Of a DNA stretch of 64,000 nucleotides, positions 61,401 through 64,000 are shown piece by piece. Origin of the DNA: Hirundichthys speculiger. Lineage: Eukaryota; Chordata; Actinopteri; Beloniformes; Exocoetidae. Under the pieces are notes generated by a model that saw only the letters and a list, made by a program, of their open reading frames with translations, was not told the DNA's origin and made no database searches. The first letter of the stretch is position 1; each line of letters opens with the position of its first letter. The DNA is taken from contig JAGFBZ010002395.1 in assembly GCA_018398805.1 (NCBI GenBank), forward strand, positions 124,001 through 188,000. Reading direction: 5' to 3'. The position numbers were made by a program, and so were the translations under genes.

Positions 61401-64000
61401 CATCTGGGGACAAATGCTGAGAAATGGTCAAATTCACACCTGATTTTAGTGTTGAAGTTGATCAAATTTGGATGAACCTTAAATAAGCTCTTTTTTATTC
61501 ATGATGTGTCCCTTCTATTAATACAAGGATGAGTTGTTTCTTGGCATACGCTCATAAGATTAAAGCATCTGAATCAGTATAAACTCAGTTATCTTAAAGC
61601 TAAAAACAAATAAAATCAGTAAAATGTATAAGTGACTTAATTCTATAAAGCCTTATCACAAACTCAATAGAAATCCTTTACGAATAAAATAGTTCCCACT
61701 TTAATAATAAATAATAATCAAGTTGAATTAATAATTCTCTATGCCTTTTGGTTACAGCAAAACAAATACTTCTGTCACAAATGATTAACCTCAATTTCTC
61801 TGTTTCTCACCTGAAATAAAAGTTCCACACCAGAAGGCAGCAAGCTTGTCCTCCATTGTTTTGTTTACCATGATGATGAATTACACAATGCGCAAAGATG
61901 GCAACACCACCACCTCAGAAAGATTGCATGAACATGTCATTAACAAAGTTAAGATTTATAATTCTTTTTTTTTTTTTTCATGAAGACTGTCTAATCTCTA
62001 GAGCCACTCCACCATCCCCTTGTAGCCTGATAAACTATGTTCATTCATGTCGCAAAATCTTTCTCTCATGAAATGGACCTGGTGCCCCTCTCATTCAGTC
62101 ATACCGACCAAGTCACCAAGGGGCAGGGGCAACGATTTATGCAATCATTCATACACAAGCATTTAATAGCCACTATTCAAAACAACTGAGATCGCTGCAA
62201 AATTGCTAATAACATTTTGGATCAACAAGTTTTTACTGCAAAACCATCAGCAGTCATTCCCTGGCGTTCTTACTCCAATGTACGCCATTTTGGAAGTCTC
62301 TTATCTCTCTGATGACATCACATCTGCCTCTAGACGCCCCATCCAGTAGTGGTTTCTCCTGCATTCATTGGTACTGCCCCCTGGAAACCAAAGTTTAATC
62401 CACAGTACACCACATTAATTCTTTATATCAAGCAGGAAAAGAATTAAGCTGGCTGGCCCAGGCAATCTGATGCTTTGATTGTGAATTTTGCTGGTGTTTT
62501 TTTTTTCTTTTTTTAACCAGGGAATTCATGTGTTACAAGAAGGAAGCTAAAAAGGTTTTAACACATTTTTGAACACATTGTCTGCCACCACAATTTAAGT
62601 ACGTCTTTGTCATCTCACATATGTGTGTGAAACTAAGTTGGAAATTCTTCTGGATGTCCAAATGTATTTGATTTGATGGGATACTTAGTTTACAAGAACC
62701 ATAGATTTTGATCTATACTCTAGCAAAAAAAGCAACAAATTACCAGAAAATCTAAAACAACTGAAAGGGTTAAGAATTGGGTGCAGCCTGTGTAAAAACA
62801 CTAATGCTGTGACGAACTAGAGTAACTCAGTCTGGCATGCTTTTCCACTGAAATAACACTCCATAATTCAGATTCATGTTTCCTGTTCAGTTTCATTTTC
62901 CACAGCCCTTTTACTGTCAGTGACTGGTGTCGCCAGATTGAGCACACCTTCCTACTGACCGTCCCACTACGATGTACTTGCAAAATGATTCCCTTTGCCT
63001 CCAGCTGGGCCTGTGATGTTTGCAAGTAGACATCTACGTGTCAACTGTGTCACTCTGCTGTTTAGTGCACACACTTTGTGCCCTCGTGAACTGTCAGTTA
63101 TAGGTAGGAAAAAAACTCAAATTCTCCCACCTAACAGCTGACTTGAATCCCCTCCAGTGCTGCAGTCCAGCCCAGATGGAGACGAGTGGTATCCTGCCGT
63201 GTAATAGAAAGTGGAAAAGGGGACGGGTGGCGTCTGAAAACCATTGGCCTTATCTCTCCGTCTCACGCTGTTGCCACTGCATTCCTGCTCTGACCCTGAC
63301 TGCCATTCACTGCCCCTCAGTGCACTTTCCCTCTTAAAGAGCAGGTGACAACCAAGAATACTTTCACACCGTTGACAGGCTGCATGCCGCTGTGAGAGAA
63401 GACCACAGTGTCGACATGACACATTCTTAGCCACCTGGTAGAAGGAGGACATTATAGATTATCATGAAGCTCTAACCAATGAGGTCACCAGTCACGCTTG
63501 GAAGATATTCTCCTCAGAGCAGCCAGAGCTGCAGCTTCAGAGCCCAAGGCCATTTATGCTCCAGCTACAACAGATCAGCCTTTTGTAAAAACTTTCTACA
63601 TTGTCCTGCTTGACCCTCACTGGTATTTCTGTCCATTCTCCCGAACACAAGCACAGATAATGCATAATGCACGTCGTCATTCTCCCCCCAGATTAAGGCT
63701 GATGGGGATATTGTGTTAGGGAGTCCTCTCCTGTGTGCTGAGAACCAGGCACGCTGGGAGCAAGACTAAAACAACAGGCCTGCGGTGTCTCTACAGGCAG
63801 CGGTGGGAGAGCTGAGTGTGGAAGCCTTCACGGGTCCAGTGACTGATGTGTTCTGACAGTGTTGTGGTAGAGCCGCTCTGCCGTAAGAGGTACATAGGAA
63901 ACATGATGGTTCACACGGGGAGATCTTTCTAACATTCACAGCTCGACCTCATTGTCTCTGCGTGTCAGTGTGCATGGGTGGCCACACCTTTCAGCCACAT
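58441..64000. other. Intergenic sequence, nothing recognised
   Basis: No exon, RNA gene or named repeat that I can support. T/A runs lie near 60842, 61155, 61966 and 62498. The GC-richer end (63100-64000) has overlapping ORFs on both strands that show no protein family. Confidence 0.55.

Overview
The window is vertebrate nuclear DNA, almost certainly from a ray-finned (teleost) fish. It is AT-rich, with introns and long non-coding stretches. It carries one vertebrate gene and many fish-type repeats: V-SINEs, Tc1/mariner elements, a hAT element, a THAP/P-type element, an RTE-like LINE, an L2-like LINE end, solo LTRs and MITEs. No bacterial gene organisation, CRISPR array or recognisable tRNA/rRNA gene was seen.

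The only gene I can support is traf4 (TNF receptor-associated factor 4; the a/b paralogue is not resolved) on the + strand. Six coding exons are visible: 14249-14300, 18455-18559, 18653-18814, 19853-20014, 20856-21011 and 21747-22379. All have GT/AG borders and one continuous frame. Together they encode 422 whole codons: the end of the RING region, seven TRAF-type zinc fingers, a short coiled coil and the complete MATH (TRAF-C) domain. The first coding exon, with the start codon and RING core, was not found and should lie upstream, so bases 1-14248 are read as the 3' part of a long intron 1. A 3' UTR of about 2.1 kb runs to an AATAAA at 24494.

Intron 1 holds an 18-bp perfect hairpin (1135-1181), a hairpin plus direct repeat (7226-7283), a TTAA-bounded MITE (7886-8380) and a 1340-bp element (8891-10230). 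The last has a perfect 8-bp target duplication, 16-bp inverted ends, a broken THAP-domain exon and an internal CTCF-like site, which points to the P superfamily.

From about 24.5 kb to the end, no host coding exon was recognised. The region is a graveyard of transposons: a truncated Tc1 element split by a V-SINE with a perfect 12-bp target duplication (27724-29035); a hAT derivative with a perfect 8-bp duplication and a BED-finger remnant (30790-31620); V-SINE and L2-like fragments (33680-34344); a solo LTR with a 6-bp duplication (34746-35127); a nearly full-length dead Tc1 element (35644-37372); an RTE-like LINE relic (46002-47167); a second, minus-strand LTR candidate (48138-48458); a V-SINE with a 35-base C run (48809-48843); a compound inverted/direct repeat (50681-50791); and several partial repeats. 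The spaces between them look non-coding. No previously undescribed multi-gene system is visible; the most unusual items are the THAP-type element with its CTCF-like motif and the precisely dated nested insertion.
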